Positions 1 through 10,917 are shown, counted from the stretch's first letter. The stretch is 28,615 nt of DNA from Paramacrobiotus richtersi (GCA_034698045.1 JAQGAU010000413.1:1-28615), one strand, 5' to 3'. The notes: a model not told the origin generated them from the sequence alone. Numbers and translations: made by a program.

Positions 1-2814
1 TTAGCAGCTAATTAGTAATTACTACCAAGGTGTAGTAAAGAACACTACTATAAACTGAAAGTAGCGCAGGTTACGATAGGATAACATTACCGTCCGAACA
101 GCGTCGTAACAATTTCGTAAAACTTTAATTAAGATTTAAAAAAAGTTACTGAATGTTAAAATAACTGGAATTAAATCCACTTTGAACAAATTAGTGTATT
201 TAATTGCAGTTATCTTGACATTCATTAATTAAGTCAGTTTGTAACGGATTGGGGGTTACTAATATTACTGCATTAATTTTGATAATTATAGTGGTTTCTG
301 TACTTGCACAGCGGACACGGACATAAGCGGATGGAAATCTAAGTGTCCCTACTGCACTGCATGCTTACATCGAGCTACACGTACAACTGACTGTTGTAAC
401 AGAAATTCGGACATGTTTATCTCTCTCAAGATAAGCCGACGCGCCAAAGCTAGTAATGCAAAACTGGCGGCAGTTTATTGGGCTGTTTTTTTGTGAATAA
501 CAATATACGTTTATCGTATATTCAGAGCGTTGTTGAGCGTACATTCTATTTTGTATCCGGCCATTGTGACCATCTGATAGAATTGCAGAAAGTTCGTGCT
601 GAATTCATCATCTGCATGGTCTACAACTAAAAGTCTGCATGGTGAATTCGAACAGTTCGAACACTCCGACATCTACCCTCACTTTCTGCATGTGACTTTG
701 TTGATGCTGACGTTGAAAACAGGTGGTCACTGGGATGCTGGCTTAGAGCAGCTCCGGATCCTGCTAGACTAGTTTTGACAGTTTACTGCTATGCTCATGC
801 ACTAAGCCTCAATTTTATAACAGTCGGCGCCACCCAAACCTCGCGCGAGAAAGAATCCTTGTGGCGACAACGACAAAGAGGATAAAACGGAACGACGAGT
901 CAATAGCCCGATCAAGCCAGTTTGTGATCATTTAAATAATGCTCTTAATTCACCAAAGACGTACAAATCAAAGGCATGATTAAAGATGACCCCCTGTCGA
1001 CCTGAATACCGCGAAGGGCTGCATTTCTTACTCGAAAGGAACCTGCACACCAGCTAGTGTTCCTGCCAAGAGTCCAAACCGAGACTTGAATTTGAATAAA
1101 CTGACAACTGGAAGGTCGGCAAAAATGTTGATTGCGCACCCGATAAAGTATGGACATGACACGCCCATTTCGTGATCCTTGTCCAACACGTGAATCCATA
1201 TCAAACAATATGATAGGCAGAATAAAGCGCGCTTTTATCCTGCAATTACATTGAGCGTGATCAGATGGTCAATTAACATCATTACATCAGGCCTTCAAAG
1301 ACACTAAGCAGACCCTAACAATATTACAGCAATTCCATGCTTTCTCTCGTGCATATGCGGAGGCGACACCATGATTACCACGGTGGTGGTGACACGTACT
1401 CCCTGTCGAAATAAAACCGACACCTATTAGTTCGAAATTCCTGTCCATCTTTCAACTTCTACAACAAGCTTTCTACAACATCTTCATTTCGGTCTCTCCT
1501 TTCAGGTATTCGCTCATACTGCACATAATGTTCATTTACTTGTGCTGAGAACTAACGTTTCTCCTTACACGTGGAGTGCTGCACGCAAAGGTTGCGGCCA
1601 GTAGATAACAGCTTGAGCGTTATAAGCTGCGGTGAAGAAGGCTTAGCCAAAGCAGAAAGTGGTAAAATCCACTAAACGTCTCCTTTGACTACAAGACAGT
1701 TAACTACCTTTTATTCAGACCAATGGAAAACGGTGTATTATGAAAGTCATGATCGTAATTGCGAACGGTAAATCTCGTTGTCAGGATCAAGATTATGGTA
1801 CACAGCTGGGCAAATACTCTTTCAATGTGCGCCAGAAAAGCTGTAATGTTTGGTACTGCAGCGCTAACAAACAGGACATGGTCTTACATACACGGTTCTT
1901 ACCACAACTGCAATAGCTGCGTTGGGAAGTGGTCCCTTAAGAACGAGACGATACCGCGGTTGCGCAAAATGGGCTGCCCAGATGATGATAATATTGTAAA
2001 AGCAATTTCGAAATGCAGTCCCCTCGTATCACATAATAATTTTCCAGAATACAATCACGCGACGGCTTCAGCTGCTCCACATCCTGCTGGTCCACCGAAC
2101 ATACAGTACGAGTACATGTACTCGACAACATAGCTGTACCAAATGGACTCGATTCCGCCGTTAGCTAGTGAATGGAAAATGCCAAGAACATTGGATACAG
2201 AGACGAATTCCTGAAGCTGTTCAAGCCTAAATGCAAAAGTATTCGACCGGAAACAAACTGACCTTCTATACTTTACTGAGCTACTTGGAGGTTGGCCGTG
2301 TAGGCGACGGAATGACGGAACGTAAGCACAGGATATTGTGGTGTTCGCGATGCAGTGAGCCAACTAGACAGCATTCAGGGGCAAGGGACTGCGCCGCTAG
2401 TGACGGTGCAAGGGATCTTAATTCAGAAACGGTGTCTTTGTACAACTTAAGCTCAGACACAACATATACAAGTCCGCTGTGTTCTGATAGCCGTGTATGG
2501 TTTTGACGGTTTTGTGTGTTTTTTTTCAGCCATACTGCCGCATCGCCTTGTCAACAGATAGTCCGTCATTCCGGCTGATCCATGTTCCTGTTCCTCCAAC
2601 ACAAGCTTGCCCTCGCCGCATACCGCATTTAGGAATACGTTAAACCCGCTGCCGAAAACCGAATTCTTTTTAATAAGTTTGGGCGGCACGGCAGGACATT
2701 CCATAAACAATCGGCACTTGTTGTAGCGCACGCTGGAATGACCACGATTCATGCGGTTCCGCGTGAGCACTTAGTTAGTCTCCCTAGTGCGCTGCGTGCT
2801 CTAGTACTTGTAGC
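1..2814. other. Stretch with no recognisable gene
   Basis: AT-rich at its left end. I see no protein family, RNA gene or long repeat here. The longest open frames are about 90-125 codons, occur on both strands in mutually overlapping positions, and show no motif. The sequence from about 2450 to 2814 becomes visibly more GC-rich and leads into the coding-like relic that follows. It may be the edge of the same inserted element, but no protein can be read through it. Confidence 0.5.
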
Positions 2815-3660
2815 ATCTCAGGACGATGGTCCTGTACCGCCGGCCACCTCCCCACGGTCTTCATTGCCGTTGGCACCGTGTACGTTCGCCTCCAACCGGG
2901 GCGTATCGAGGCCCTGAAAACGAGGCTGGAGAGTATCCAAGGCATCTTGCCACGTAGCCCGTCAAGCGGCCGTGCCGTGCTCCACCCTAACATTTTGGCC
3001 CTGCCTCAAAATAACTGCCCCAGCCGCCGCAATCCAGTCCGCCGCCGCTTACTGATCCCCCGCCAGTTTTGTATGCGCCCCCCCCCCCCGAGACGATTAC
3101 TCGCCGCTGCCAGTACCCGAGTAGGTGTCGTAATATTAGGCGGAGCATTATGACAGATGCGTCGAAGATCTGGGCAGAAAGAGCGATGAAGGACACGCAT
3201 GCACACACGCTTTCCTATCAGAATTTTATGACATTATAGTTATTAGCTGCCTGGACGAGTTGCCAGATTCTCGTGGAAGCCAACGCCTCTACCAGTCATC
3301 GTATCGAACTGAGAAACGGCATCGCCTTGCAAGAATCCCAGCCCATTCTTGCAGACCCCTGGTCACCCGGCCGCGACAAGATTGACCACGCCCACGACCC
3401 TGTCGCCGGCACGGTTGAAGACTGCAATGTCCAGGATACTGTGGCACATTAGCGCCGCAAGCTCGATCGTACCAACGCGGAGCAGGCTTACCAGCACGCC
3501 CTCGACGACGCGTTACAAATGGCCCTTTTTGAAGTTTAAGCGGATGCCGAAAACAACGCAGCGCATCGTGTACCGTTAAAGGAGCTTAGTCTGGAAGCCG
3601 ACGAGCGCTTGATGTAGGAGGCCGAGCGTGACTATGATCCGCCCAATCAGTATTTATTGT
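2815..3660 (+). pseudogene. GC-rich, proline-rich coding-like relic of unknown family
   Basis: I do not recognise this protein. The segment is clearly richer in G and C than both flanks and reads like a decayed coding region. One frame is open from 2815 to 3153 and contains a normal-looking stretch (VYVRLQPGRIEALKTRLESI, from about 2878). From about 3000 the better frame shifts by one and gives a proline-rich linker (PQSSPPPLTDPPP, about 3030-3070). It then runs from ATG 3150 through acidic, helix-like sequence to about 3660. That second frame is interrupted by only four stops, at about 3234, 3450, 3537 and 3615. A C12 homopolymer at 3078-3089 lies in the linker. A proline-rich linker followed by a charged C-terminus would suit a retroelement gag or ORF1 protein, but that is inference. 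A diverged partial copy lies at about 7366-7500. Confidence 0.35.
3078..3089. repeat. Homopolymer C12
   Basis: A run of twelve C residues inside the proline-rich part of the relic. The paralogous sequence near 7450 has mixed CCTCCTCCTTG sequence at the same place, so the run has probably grown by slippage. It may also be of uncertain length in the assembly. Confidence 0.9.
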
Positions 3661-3987
3661 TTTTTCCATTCTTGTTTTATGCGACTTTGGGCAGCGAATA
3701 ATGGTCATCTTTTAATCATATTTACTAGCTTCCTTATGTTTCGTATCTTGTAATAAGACCGCCGTATTGTTTCGTGAAGAAGGGGGTAATGTCACGACTT
3801 CTCCTTGGTCATGAGTCATTATGCCCTTAAGGCCAATTTGCTTTCAAACGAATCTGTACAGCTATCTTTTTTGCTGTTAGCTCGGGCTGGTGCGCGTCAT
3901 TGAAACAGCGACATTAAAACGTCTTCTGTTGTTTCCACTGGGTGACTGTTCGTACGAGAGGAATCTCCCTATGCCACAGTAAAGGGC
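3661..3987. other. Stretch with no recognisable gene
   Basis: Mostly AT-rich. The last 90 bases may be the decayed lead-in to the reverse transcriptase scrap that starts at 3988, but I cannot align them with confidence. Confidence 0.4.
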
Positions 3988-4100
3988 ATGCTGAAAAATA
4001 GCCGAAATACACCATCGAGAGTTCCTGTTGCCATGAGGCAAAAGCAAGACGGAAGTACGCGATTTTCAGATGAAGAAATGCATAGCCTCGCGTCAGATGG
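3988..4100 (+). pseudogene. Ty3/Gypsy reverse transcriptase, N-terminal scrap
   Basis: About 30 codons read as the start of a Gypsy-type reverse transcriptase. The order is a helix end (MLKNS), a PS segment, then a strand matching the family pattern 'SP..PVV.V.KKDGS.RFC.DYR', seen here as PVAMRQKQDGSTRF. The KxDGSxRF core is the conserved part of the fingers subdomain. The reading stays open to 4179 but stops resembling the family after about 4070, which suggests an indel. Nothing before or after joins it to protease or catalytic palm. The match is short but in the expected internal order. It is one of several RT scraps in this window and is not joined to the minus-strand one at 5066-5410. 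Confidence 0.5.
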
Positions 4101-5065
4101 AAGACGACATCATGTGCTCCACGCAAGAGGTTTCTCTAGCAGGACATTTGGGAACTTTGGAAAGTTGCACACAATATGAGCGAGGATTTACTAGAGTGGA
4201 GTTAATACCCGCGTTAACATGGTCGGACCTCACACACAACAACAAAACCACGCACTAAAACTCGGATCACTACCGAGAACAGAAAAAACTGTAGATCTGC
4301 TTAGTTGTTGAATCAAGTGGCTGTCAACTCCAGTGGCTGACCAAGATCCAGATCAGAGATCTTGCGGAGCTCCATAGTCACGTAGGCTTCACCCGGACCA
4401 CCCCTCCCGTTAAAAGGTTTTTTTCCCCATGAATGTGTTCTTCCCATGCATTCCGACCGAACTCCCAGTAAACCATCCTGTAATCGCAAGAGCAACACTT
4501 TGCAAAACAATTCTTCCCATCCAGGCAGTTCATTACTCGAGCAAAGCCATTTTTCGTGATTCAAGCATTCAGTGCGGAGCCAGCCACTTATCGAATGTGA
4601 ATTTGAAAGTACTGTGCAGATGTTGATTTATTATATATCTGCATAGAAGAAGTTATTTTTCAGTGACTAAACGAAATTCAGAAAAGAGAATAACGACAGC
4701 TTTTATCGTATTCATGATGGCAAAGTTTCACACTCCGCTGCAATTAACCCACTGTCAAGGACCACCCGAATTAGCAGGCGGTCCGTAATCACCCTGTCTG
4801 TCAGGATAGGCAACACAGTACGCCAGCCTCTCACAGTGTGCCGACAATCGCAGTGTGCCGGCGCGCGTTGAGGGTAGATAATTGAATCCCGATTATTCGG
4901 GCACACTCTAGATGCGGTTAAGAATAGACTAACAGGAAACGCACAGGCAGTCGATAGACGCACGCACACAATCAATTGATACACAATCCTCATACCATAC
5001 GTATGCTTGCAAGGATTACATAACGCACTGTTGTTGGGAACGTCGTCAGCCAGATTTCATTAGAA
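4101..5065. other. Stretch with no secure gene
   Basis: Nothing here is firmly identified. A minus-strand frame at 4712-4993 ends with RVVLDSG, which resembles the active-site strand of a retroviral-type aspartic protease, but the flanking residues do not support it. No repeat or RNA gene seen. Confidence 0.35.
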
Positions 5066-5410
5066 ATCTAGTTAACGAGTTTTCTGGCTTCGCAAACCAA
5101 ACTGGTTGCGGAAGAGCGGACTGAATCCTCGTTAAATCCAAAGGTATGTGCCGGAGTATAAAGCAAAACCCTGTTAGTCTTATGATGCTGGTGAGTTCTT
5201 TGTAGTAATGACGCATTGCGCAGACCAAACGGAATGACTTTATAATGGTAGTGATTGCCGTTCGCGATGATGCCGGATTCATCCTGAGCCTTAACGGCTA
5301 GCGGCACTTGATGATGCCTCCCAGTAATATTTAATGTAGAGTAAAAATTGCTGCGGCTCAAAAGCATCTAGAATATCATCTACTCGTGGGAAAGGATAAG
5401 CCATTCTCTT
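5066..5410 (-). pseudogene. Ty3/Gypsy reverse transcriptase, palm fragment with frameshift
   Basis: Reading leftward from about 5410, the minus strand gives YPFPRVDDILDAF, the conserved segment just before the first catalytic strand. It then gives a strand corresponding to FSTLDLxSGYHQVPL (here FYSTLNITGRHHQVPLAVKA), followed by the IPFGLRNAS box, where the family has MPFGLRNAP. The two halves are in different frames. The switch falls at or near the A5 run at 5343-5347 (T5 in the sense direction), so a single-base indel explains it. The first catalytic Asp of the LDL strand is Asn here. The YxDD box is not intact: the corresponding place reads LLYTPAHTF. The fragment ends near 5066. It is a dead RT piece, with no gag, protease or integrase attached in this orientation. 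Confidence 0.8.
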
Positions 5411-7365
5411 GTGCGGATCCACACATCATCCATGGAAAAACAATGTCAGCTTGGTTGTCCTCGACCACAAGAGTGTGGATGGGCTTGTTCCCGGTCCTTT
5501 TGAGCGATCCCGGATGATCATGCAGTTTGACAATAGTCTTGGAAAACCAGGTAAAGCCGACATATAGTTGAGATGATTAGACTAAACCATATTAGGTGAA
5601 GACGTCACCAAAACTGATGCAAATTGTTGTGAATCCATTTGATGTTAGTGAGTTATTTCACGCAGAATCCTTATCGGGATTCTGGGTGTATGAAAACGGT
5701 GAGAATGCTTTATTACGTTAAGTCTACTGTACGAATCTTAAGCGTCCACTTCAGGGTAAGATCGATTTTCCATCACTGGTTTCTTACAGACGTTCCAGAA
5801 TTCCCCTATACGATTCACTGATTGCAAGCATCGCCATATAACGACTGAAGTTCGTCATTCTCTAAACAAACTTTCCGCTACCGGAGACACTACGCACATT
5901 GCTTGCAGCACTTAAGTATATTCGTCCAAGCAACATTCTGTTATTCGACACGAAACGAACTGCCGGTAAGGCTCATGCTCGTTTGACGGATGGCCGTCAG
6001 ACTTCAGTAACGCGGACCTATATTGTGAAATTACAGTAAATTAGGCCCGCTGGAGAGACCATTCAATGTTAAATCCAGTGTATCCCTCTCCAAGATATTA
6101 TTTGGCGCCAGTGAAAACCGTTCACATTTTATTACGGTTTCTGTCCGACGAATTACGGGTACTTATATGTGTCGTCACACATATTGTGTTGCAGAACTAT
6201 ACCGGCGCTTTCTGCTGCGGGTGCTGCGGTTTTTATGAAAACTTTATCACATTCTTATTTAGCAAACTCTTTATGCACAATATGCCAGCATGAGGCCGCC
6301 CTGGTAAGCAGCAAGCGTGTTCAGCCAGTCACTGATGGGATGATAAATGCTTTGAAATTGAGACAAGGCTGCATAAGTGCCTCACGGGAACCCCGAAAAC
6401 TTGATTTCCTGTGCATTGCCTAGTTCGTCCCACCAAGTTGCTTCGTTGTCCACAATCGACCCAGCATTGCCGTGTCCACCTGATTTTTTTCATGCCATAA
6501 GTCTTGACCATTACAAAAAATCTACATCTGTGCGAAAGCACGATGTAGAAACGCTTTACATGAGGAATCTCAACAATTTTCATACGTCCGTGCATAAAAC
6601 TGTGCGTAGAGCATCTATCTGTAAACATGTCCGATCTGCCAATCGACGCAGAGCTCCGAAGCGGCAGTTCTCCGTCAGCTAGCTTCTGTCCGCTTTCCCA
6701 AATGTCTGCGAAATTCTAATCTCAATTGGTTTAACATCTGGTTACGGATGGAACAGGCATCTAGCTAGACGCTGCATTCCGGGGGCCAAAATCCTGCCTG
6801 CAGGTGGTCGACTTGGCATTTCAGTTGTGCGGCCCTCAGTGTTCTGAGGAAGTCCAACATTCTTCACCTGGACCTGAAACCTAAAAACATTGCCTTCCCA
6901 GTTCCTGTGCCCTGGTAAATACCAGACTGCGCTGCTACCGTTCTATGCAAGTACGCCGCTTCTTGTATCCGCTTCTTGTATATGTACTAACAGACGCCGA
7001 TTATTGATCGCCGATTGGCGATACAAGCAAGCCGCCGTACGCTTCAGTGTATTAAAAGTCTTCAAAGTTCCATGTTGCTTAAACATACCGTGACACACAC
7101 GGAAACTGTCTTGTTACCACACCGGAGTAACAGCCCGACTGACGGTGTCACAAACTTAAATGCGGCAATAACTGGATCCTAGAGCCTACTAAGGAATAAC
7201 GTCAAATTGTGCATTAATAATTTTTCTGCAATAAAGAATCTGGACCTGAGAAAATTTCAGTACAAAGGTTTTCAACGATGCGCATTCTTACGCATTCTTA
7301 CGATGCCTCCACATCAAGTAGATGCTGTACGCAAGCTAAACCGTACACCAGCGGGATGGATATCA
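5411..7365. other. Stretch with no recognisable gene
   Basis: About 1.95 kb without a protein I can name. Frames of 60-100 codons occur on both strands, for example 6377-6682 (+) and 6329-6628 (-), which overlap each other and show no family motif. A perfect 10 bp tandem duplication (cgcattctta twice) lies at 7281-7300. The density of stops suggests old, unconstrained sequence. Confidence 0.45.
7281..7300. repeat. Perfect 10 bp tandem duplication
   Basis: The 10-mer cgcattctta occurs twice in a row. It is a small slippage-type duplication just upstream of the proline-rich copy. Confidence 0.9.
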
Positions 7366-7500
7366 GCCTTGTACTGCACGACCGCCGCCGCCACCCCGTC
7401 AGCCACGGCGCCGCCGTCCGATCCACCGCCAATTTAGGTTCATCCTCCTCCTTGCCCGCTGTCCCGAGACGATTGCTCTTCCCCGCCAGGTCTTGAAGAA
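7366..7500 (+). repeat. Diverged copy of the proline-rich relic at 3000-3115
   Basis: This segment aligns with about 3002-3115. It shares the clusters of GCCGCC, the 'gatccaccgccaattt' region (3050s: gatcccccgccagtttt) and the sequence ccgagacgatt followed by a C-rich tail ending in ccag. In both places one frame gives a proline-rich peptide (here ATAPPSDPPP). The two copies differ by indels, including the C12 run in the first copy. It shows that the relic is a dispersed repeat family and not a single host gene. Confidence 0.5.
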
Positions 7501-8306
7501 CCGTCTGAGTACTGCACGAGCTCCCACGATCAGTGTGTCATCGAAACATGAAAGAAAAAAACAACTGGGCTTGCAAGTATATGCGTAACAAATCACGGCC
7601 GATCAGAGAAAGAATAATTGCTTTCGCTATTGGGAAATTGGGGAGATGCTTTTTTTCTGCAACTCGTTTGCGCTTATATTTTAGTCAGAAAGTCGGGGGC
7701 TTATTCCGTGTCTGTGTTCCAGAAATGAACTTTTCAATAGGGATGAATCCCAGCATGTTGAATTTGCTTGCTGAGTGTACTTAGAACTATCCGAAATCAT
7801 GCAGTCTGACGAAATAATACCAGTAGTCCATACTGAGGTAGAAACTGAGATGGCCTATGAAAAAAACGCAACCTGAACAGTCGTATATCCGTAAGGTAAC
7901 GTCGACTGCAATCCAAAGCATCTGCTAAAAACCAAGCAACGCTGAAATTTTTCTAGTCTCGCCTGGTTCGCAAAAACGATTCACTCTGCTAGTGAAAGAA
8001 GCTATCTGATAATCCAGCTATCCGGAAGATGGAATAGCAAAAAAGATCACGAATACCAGGCAGACCCTTGGCGAAACAAAGGATCCCAGACTCATCACGC
8101 CAACTCCAGCGTGATCTTCCATGAGCTGAAAAAGAGGCGTGTTTCCGGGTCTGGTTGCAGAGCAGGATAAGCTGTGCCAGGAGATGGACAAACAAATGAA
8201 ATTGTACGAAAACGGAAATCATAAGCACATGTCTAATGAGCTACCCAAGTTTCTGTTCAGGCTGCTACAAGGTGCAAAGCCAAGTAGGTAAGGAAAACAG
8301 GTCAAC
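7501..8306. other. Stretch with no recognisable gene
   Basis: No family motif on either strand. The 83-codon (7533-7784, +) and 79-codon (7989-8228, -) frames look like chance frames. Sequence just before 8307 may be the leader of the Gypsy relic that follows, but no LTR end or primer-binding site could be placed. Confidence 0.4.
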
Positions 8307-8500
8307 ATGGCCCGGAACGATCCCTTCGATAAGCTAACGTTCAAAAGCTTCAACTGCGTTACATCGTATAGGAACTCTGAGATAAGTCGTTTCTAGTATG
8401 TGTCAGCAATTAAAGCGCAGCAGTCAGACCAGCAGTATTCATTCCAGTTTTTCCATCAGTCCATAATTCTGTAAAAGTTTTCTGAGAAGCCAAAGTACAT
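8307..8500 (+). pseudogene. Probable Gypsy gag N-terminus, truncated
   Basis: An ATG at 8307 opens a frame starting MARNDPFDKLTFKSFN, which then hits stops at about 8394 and beyond. Some Ty3/Gypsy gag proteins start with a short 'xxFDxxKPFN...W..W..RF' region, and this looks like one. The link is supported mainly by position: an aspartic protease and the RT N-terminus follow in the correct order on the same strand. Only about 235 bases separate this start from the protease frame, so most of gag, including any zinc knuckle, is missing. The name is inference. Confidence 0.4.
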
Positions 8501-8541
8501 CTGTAAAAAAATGATTAATTGGAAAATGAATCTTACTCGTC

Positions 8542-8943
8542 ATGTACGGGCAGTCCACATTTAACCGAACCGAACGCAATAATCGAACGCATTATGCCCC
8601 AAAGTACGTGCAAAGAGGAGGACAACAGGGATTACCACCGCTACTACCCATGAAAACATGTGGACCCCATGTACCTGCGCTCCTGGATTGTGGCACTTCA
8701 GTCACAACTATAACGGAGGATGCTCTGGAGCAATTAGGCGTTACAGAAATGGTTATTCGATCAGACACAAAAATCCTGAAAGGCGTTACGAAACACAGTA
8801 ACAGGACTACAGGATCGATTCTGGTCCCTAAAGCTGTGCTCGGAGTGAAATTAACAATAAAAATGGATGTGGTGGAGCACCATCCTGAAACAAGCGATGT
8901 GATCTCTGGACAAATTAACCCTAGTCGGTTTATTCCTCTGTGA
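8542..8943 (+). pseudogene. Ty3/Gypsy aspartic protease (retropepsin) domain
   Basis: A 133-codon open frame. Residues 44-60 read VPALLDCGTSVTTITED, the retropepsin flap-side active-site strand, normally (V/A)LLD(S/T)GAS. Here Asp49 is kept but the next residue is Cys, giving DCGTS. The downstream pattern is right for the fold: a helix with LGV, a glycine-bearing strand (KGVTKHSNRTTGSI), and a hydrophobic strand (VLGVKLTIKMDVVEHH) followed by DVI, where active proteases have ILG-type residues. The length fits a protease plus linker. It is the longest intact domain of this relic, lying between a gag-like start and an RT N-terminus. The frame begins inside the element, so the listed ATG is not a true start. 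Whether DCG is inactivating cannot be told from sequence. Confidence 0.7.
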
Positions 8944-9375
8944 GATAACGTGCAAAAACCAACGTTGCTTAAGGTACTACAAGGATGCTACGAGGAAATG
9001 GCATCACAGTACTTACAGAATGAGTGCGACGGCTATAATCCACCACAGGAAGACGAAATGGACCTTTCGAAACTAACGATTGGAGATCACTGAAATAATC
9101 AACAAAAAGGTAAGCTCTTGGTTACCATCAACGAATCTAAGGAGCTATGGCCCAAGGAAGGAGAACCCTGACAGCAGCGAAGGTCGAACTAGTGCAGCTA
9201 CATTTAGTGGACGGAGCCGTGTGGCAGCCAAGCCGACATCTTGCCCCCAAAGAAACGGAAGCAATCGTGACTCAAGTCACAAAATTGGTCAACAAAGCTT
9301 TTTTTATCAACAAAACTGCTGTAGATGTGGTCGCTGATGGTCGGTGCCTCTTTCGATCTTCCATTCTCTGAATCG
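8944..9375 (+). pseudogene. Gypsy protease-RT linker and RT N-terminus, frameshifted
   Basis: After the protease stop, broken frames continue the polyprotein. Around 8950-9090 one frame reads a charged linker (LKVLQGCYEEMASQYLQNE). At 9147-9371 another gives ELVQLHLVDGAVWQPSRHLA, followed by PKETEAIVTQVTKLVNKAFF. This corresponds to the Gypsy RT opening 'H.I...D..P....PRR..P.E.EAI..QV.KLL..GFI'. The following KTAVDVVADGRCLFR may be the remnant of the PVV.V.KKDGS.R strand. At least two frame changes are needed between 8943 and 9147. After about 9375 no further RT can be read, so the catalytic palm has been lost. Confidence 0.6.
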
Positions 9376-10220
9376 TTGGTTAGTTGGTCTGGTTGAGATA
9401 CTCCGACAAACGGTCGAGTAACCGTCGGTTGAGAATTCTACACCCGCCTACTCAACTTACAAAATACTTCAAGAAGTAGTTTTCTCTACAAAATCTATTT
9501 ACACTGACAAGACGTCACTAGTTGCAAGTTGACAAGCCGCGATCGGCTCGCTCTAGTTACGCTGGTTAATGCAAATGTTCGACTGGCTTCGTTGGCTAGG
9601 TGTAGTCCGCCGAGCAATCCTGTTACCGAGCAAGCCCAGTATGGCGACAAAAGCGCACAACCTGTGTGACAACCGCTCTTATTCATTGCCTGAACGTAAG
9701 AAACACGCCGAAATGAGCATGGCGGCACGGCACGGAATAAAACACAGCAGATAAACTAAACTGGATAACTGAGCGTTGAGCTGCCAGCGCAATTAGGTGT
9801 CACGAAATGACCCTGTCCTATTGCAGCGCAATCATAACTAATTCTTTCATAGATATAATAAAATCTGGCTGTTGCCAGATCTCATTCGAAAAGTACACAA
9901 GCACTTGATCATGGTAGAAATTAGGACTCTGCTTCATGTCACACGCAATTGCGGCAGCGTTAGTCACCCGAAAAGAAAGTTGCGCTGGTATATTCCAGCA
10001 GATAATACGGAGCGCTCTAGTCTCCTTCCACAGCATCTTCGACACACAACAGACATGCGCAGCAGGCCCATATATTTCTTTATCTCGCGGATCATAGTAA
10101 GGTCGCTCAGATCGATAAAGGCCGGTAAATTGTTGTTCCCCGTTGGTAATTGATGCGCAGTGATACAGTATGGACATGTGGCAATAACACCCGCTCGTTG
10201 GACCTTTTAATCCCTTTAGT
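9376..10220. other. Stretch with no secure gene
   Basis: A 119-codon minus-strand frame (9818-10177) and a 93-codon plus-strand frame (9872-10153) overlap each other and neither shows a motif. At about 9775-9805 the sequence gcgcaattaggtgtcacgaaatg resembles the protease segment at about 8732-8755 (agcaattaggcgttacagaaatg), a possible second protease scrap. Confidence 0.35.
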
Positions 10221-10447
10221 ACCGTGCTATAGAAGAAATAACGCCTGTACTAGCAGCAAACAGTACTACCCAGTACAGTGGAAGCATATGCACTACCGTG
10301 CAATAGAAGAAATAACGCCTGTACTAGCAGTACTAAACAGTACTACCCAGCACAGCGGAAGCATATGCACCACCGTACAGTAGAAGAAAAACGCCTGCAC
10401 TAGCAGTACTAAACCGTACTACCTTGCACAGCGAAAGAATGCGCACA
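10221..10447. repeat. Tandem array, three copies of a 74-77 bp unit
   Basis: Three adjacent units begin with accgtgc/accgtac and the following 'tagaagaaataacgcc': 10221-10294 (74 bp), 10295-10371 (77 bp) and 10372-about 10447 (76 bp). Each contains cctgtactagcag, aaacagtactaccc and gaagcatatgcac or close variants. Units 1 and 2 differ mainly by a small indel (tagcagcaaac versus tagcagtactaaac). Unit 3 is the most diverged and ends the array. It is a minisatellite with no coding content that I can see. Confidence 0.9.
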
Positions 10448-10560
10448 CAAGAAAGTGAAATGAATAACCAGTATCGTTATCAACGCTATAAACAGTACGC
10501 AGCTGTGTACAGAAGAACAGGACTGATATGGCTGGGTGCAGTGTTGTTTTCTGATTTTTG

Positions 10561-10735
10561 CAGCTGACAAGGGAACAATCCCAGGCCCCACATTCAAAAA
10601 AATTCCGAAAACTCTTGTGTGGACGCAGTGACCCCATGAACTCCAGAAAAATATTTTGGCTGCTGTGTACAGCTGGGCCCCTTGTGGGTAATTACGTATT
10701 GCAATGTATACAGACCGTATATGCATATACAGACC
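10561..10735 (+). repeat. Left arm of a long inverted repeat
   Basis: This arm pairs with the reverse complement of about 10918-11096. Shared blocks, in order, include caagggaacaatcc/caaggggacaatcc, then ccaggcccc/ctaggccct, then attcaaaaaaattccgaaaa, then gtggacgcag/gtggacacag, then tgaccccat, then ttttggctgctg/tttctggctgctg, and ggccccttgtggg/gccccctagggg. Divergence is moderate, with small indels. The arms flank about 180 bases that share nothing. The arrangement would form a long hairpin in RNA and is typical of a palindromic non-autonomous element or an inverted duplication. Confidence 0.85.
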
Positions 10736-10740
10736 GTACT
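10704..10740. repeat. Short tandem duplication of tatacagaccgta
   Basis: The block tatacagaccgta occurs twice, separated by tatgca, at the inner edge of the left inverted-repeat arm. The other arm has a single, diverged version. Confidence 0.7.
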
Positions 10741-10917
10741 TACACCCATACGGTAGCGCTTGATAACAATAACACCGAATAACAGATATTTTTCCCCTTC
10801 GATATTGCTGATCGTGCTGAAATGTCTTCAAGGTAAGGTTTTTGATTGTACGTGGAGGATTTTTTAAGGATCAGGTTAAATCGAATTTAGTCCGTCGTGC
10901 CGTTGTACAGTATGCAT

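Noticed and set aside
4712..4993. Minus-strand aspartic-protease-like RVVLDSG
   Set aside because: Only about seven residues match. The sequence after DSG does not continue like a retropepsin, and its position relative to the RT fragment at 5066-5410 is the wrong way round for one element.
10409..10831. 140-codon minus-strand frame
   Set aside because: Runs through the tandem array and the inverted-repeat arm. Its length comes from repeat structure, not from coding constraint.
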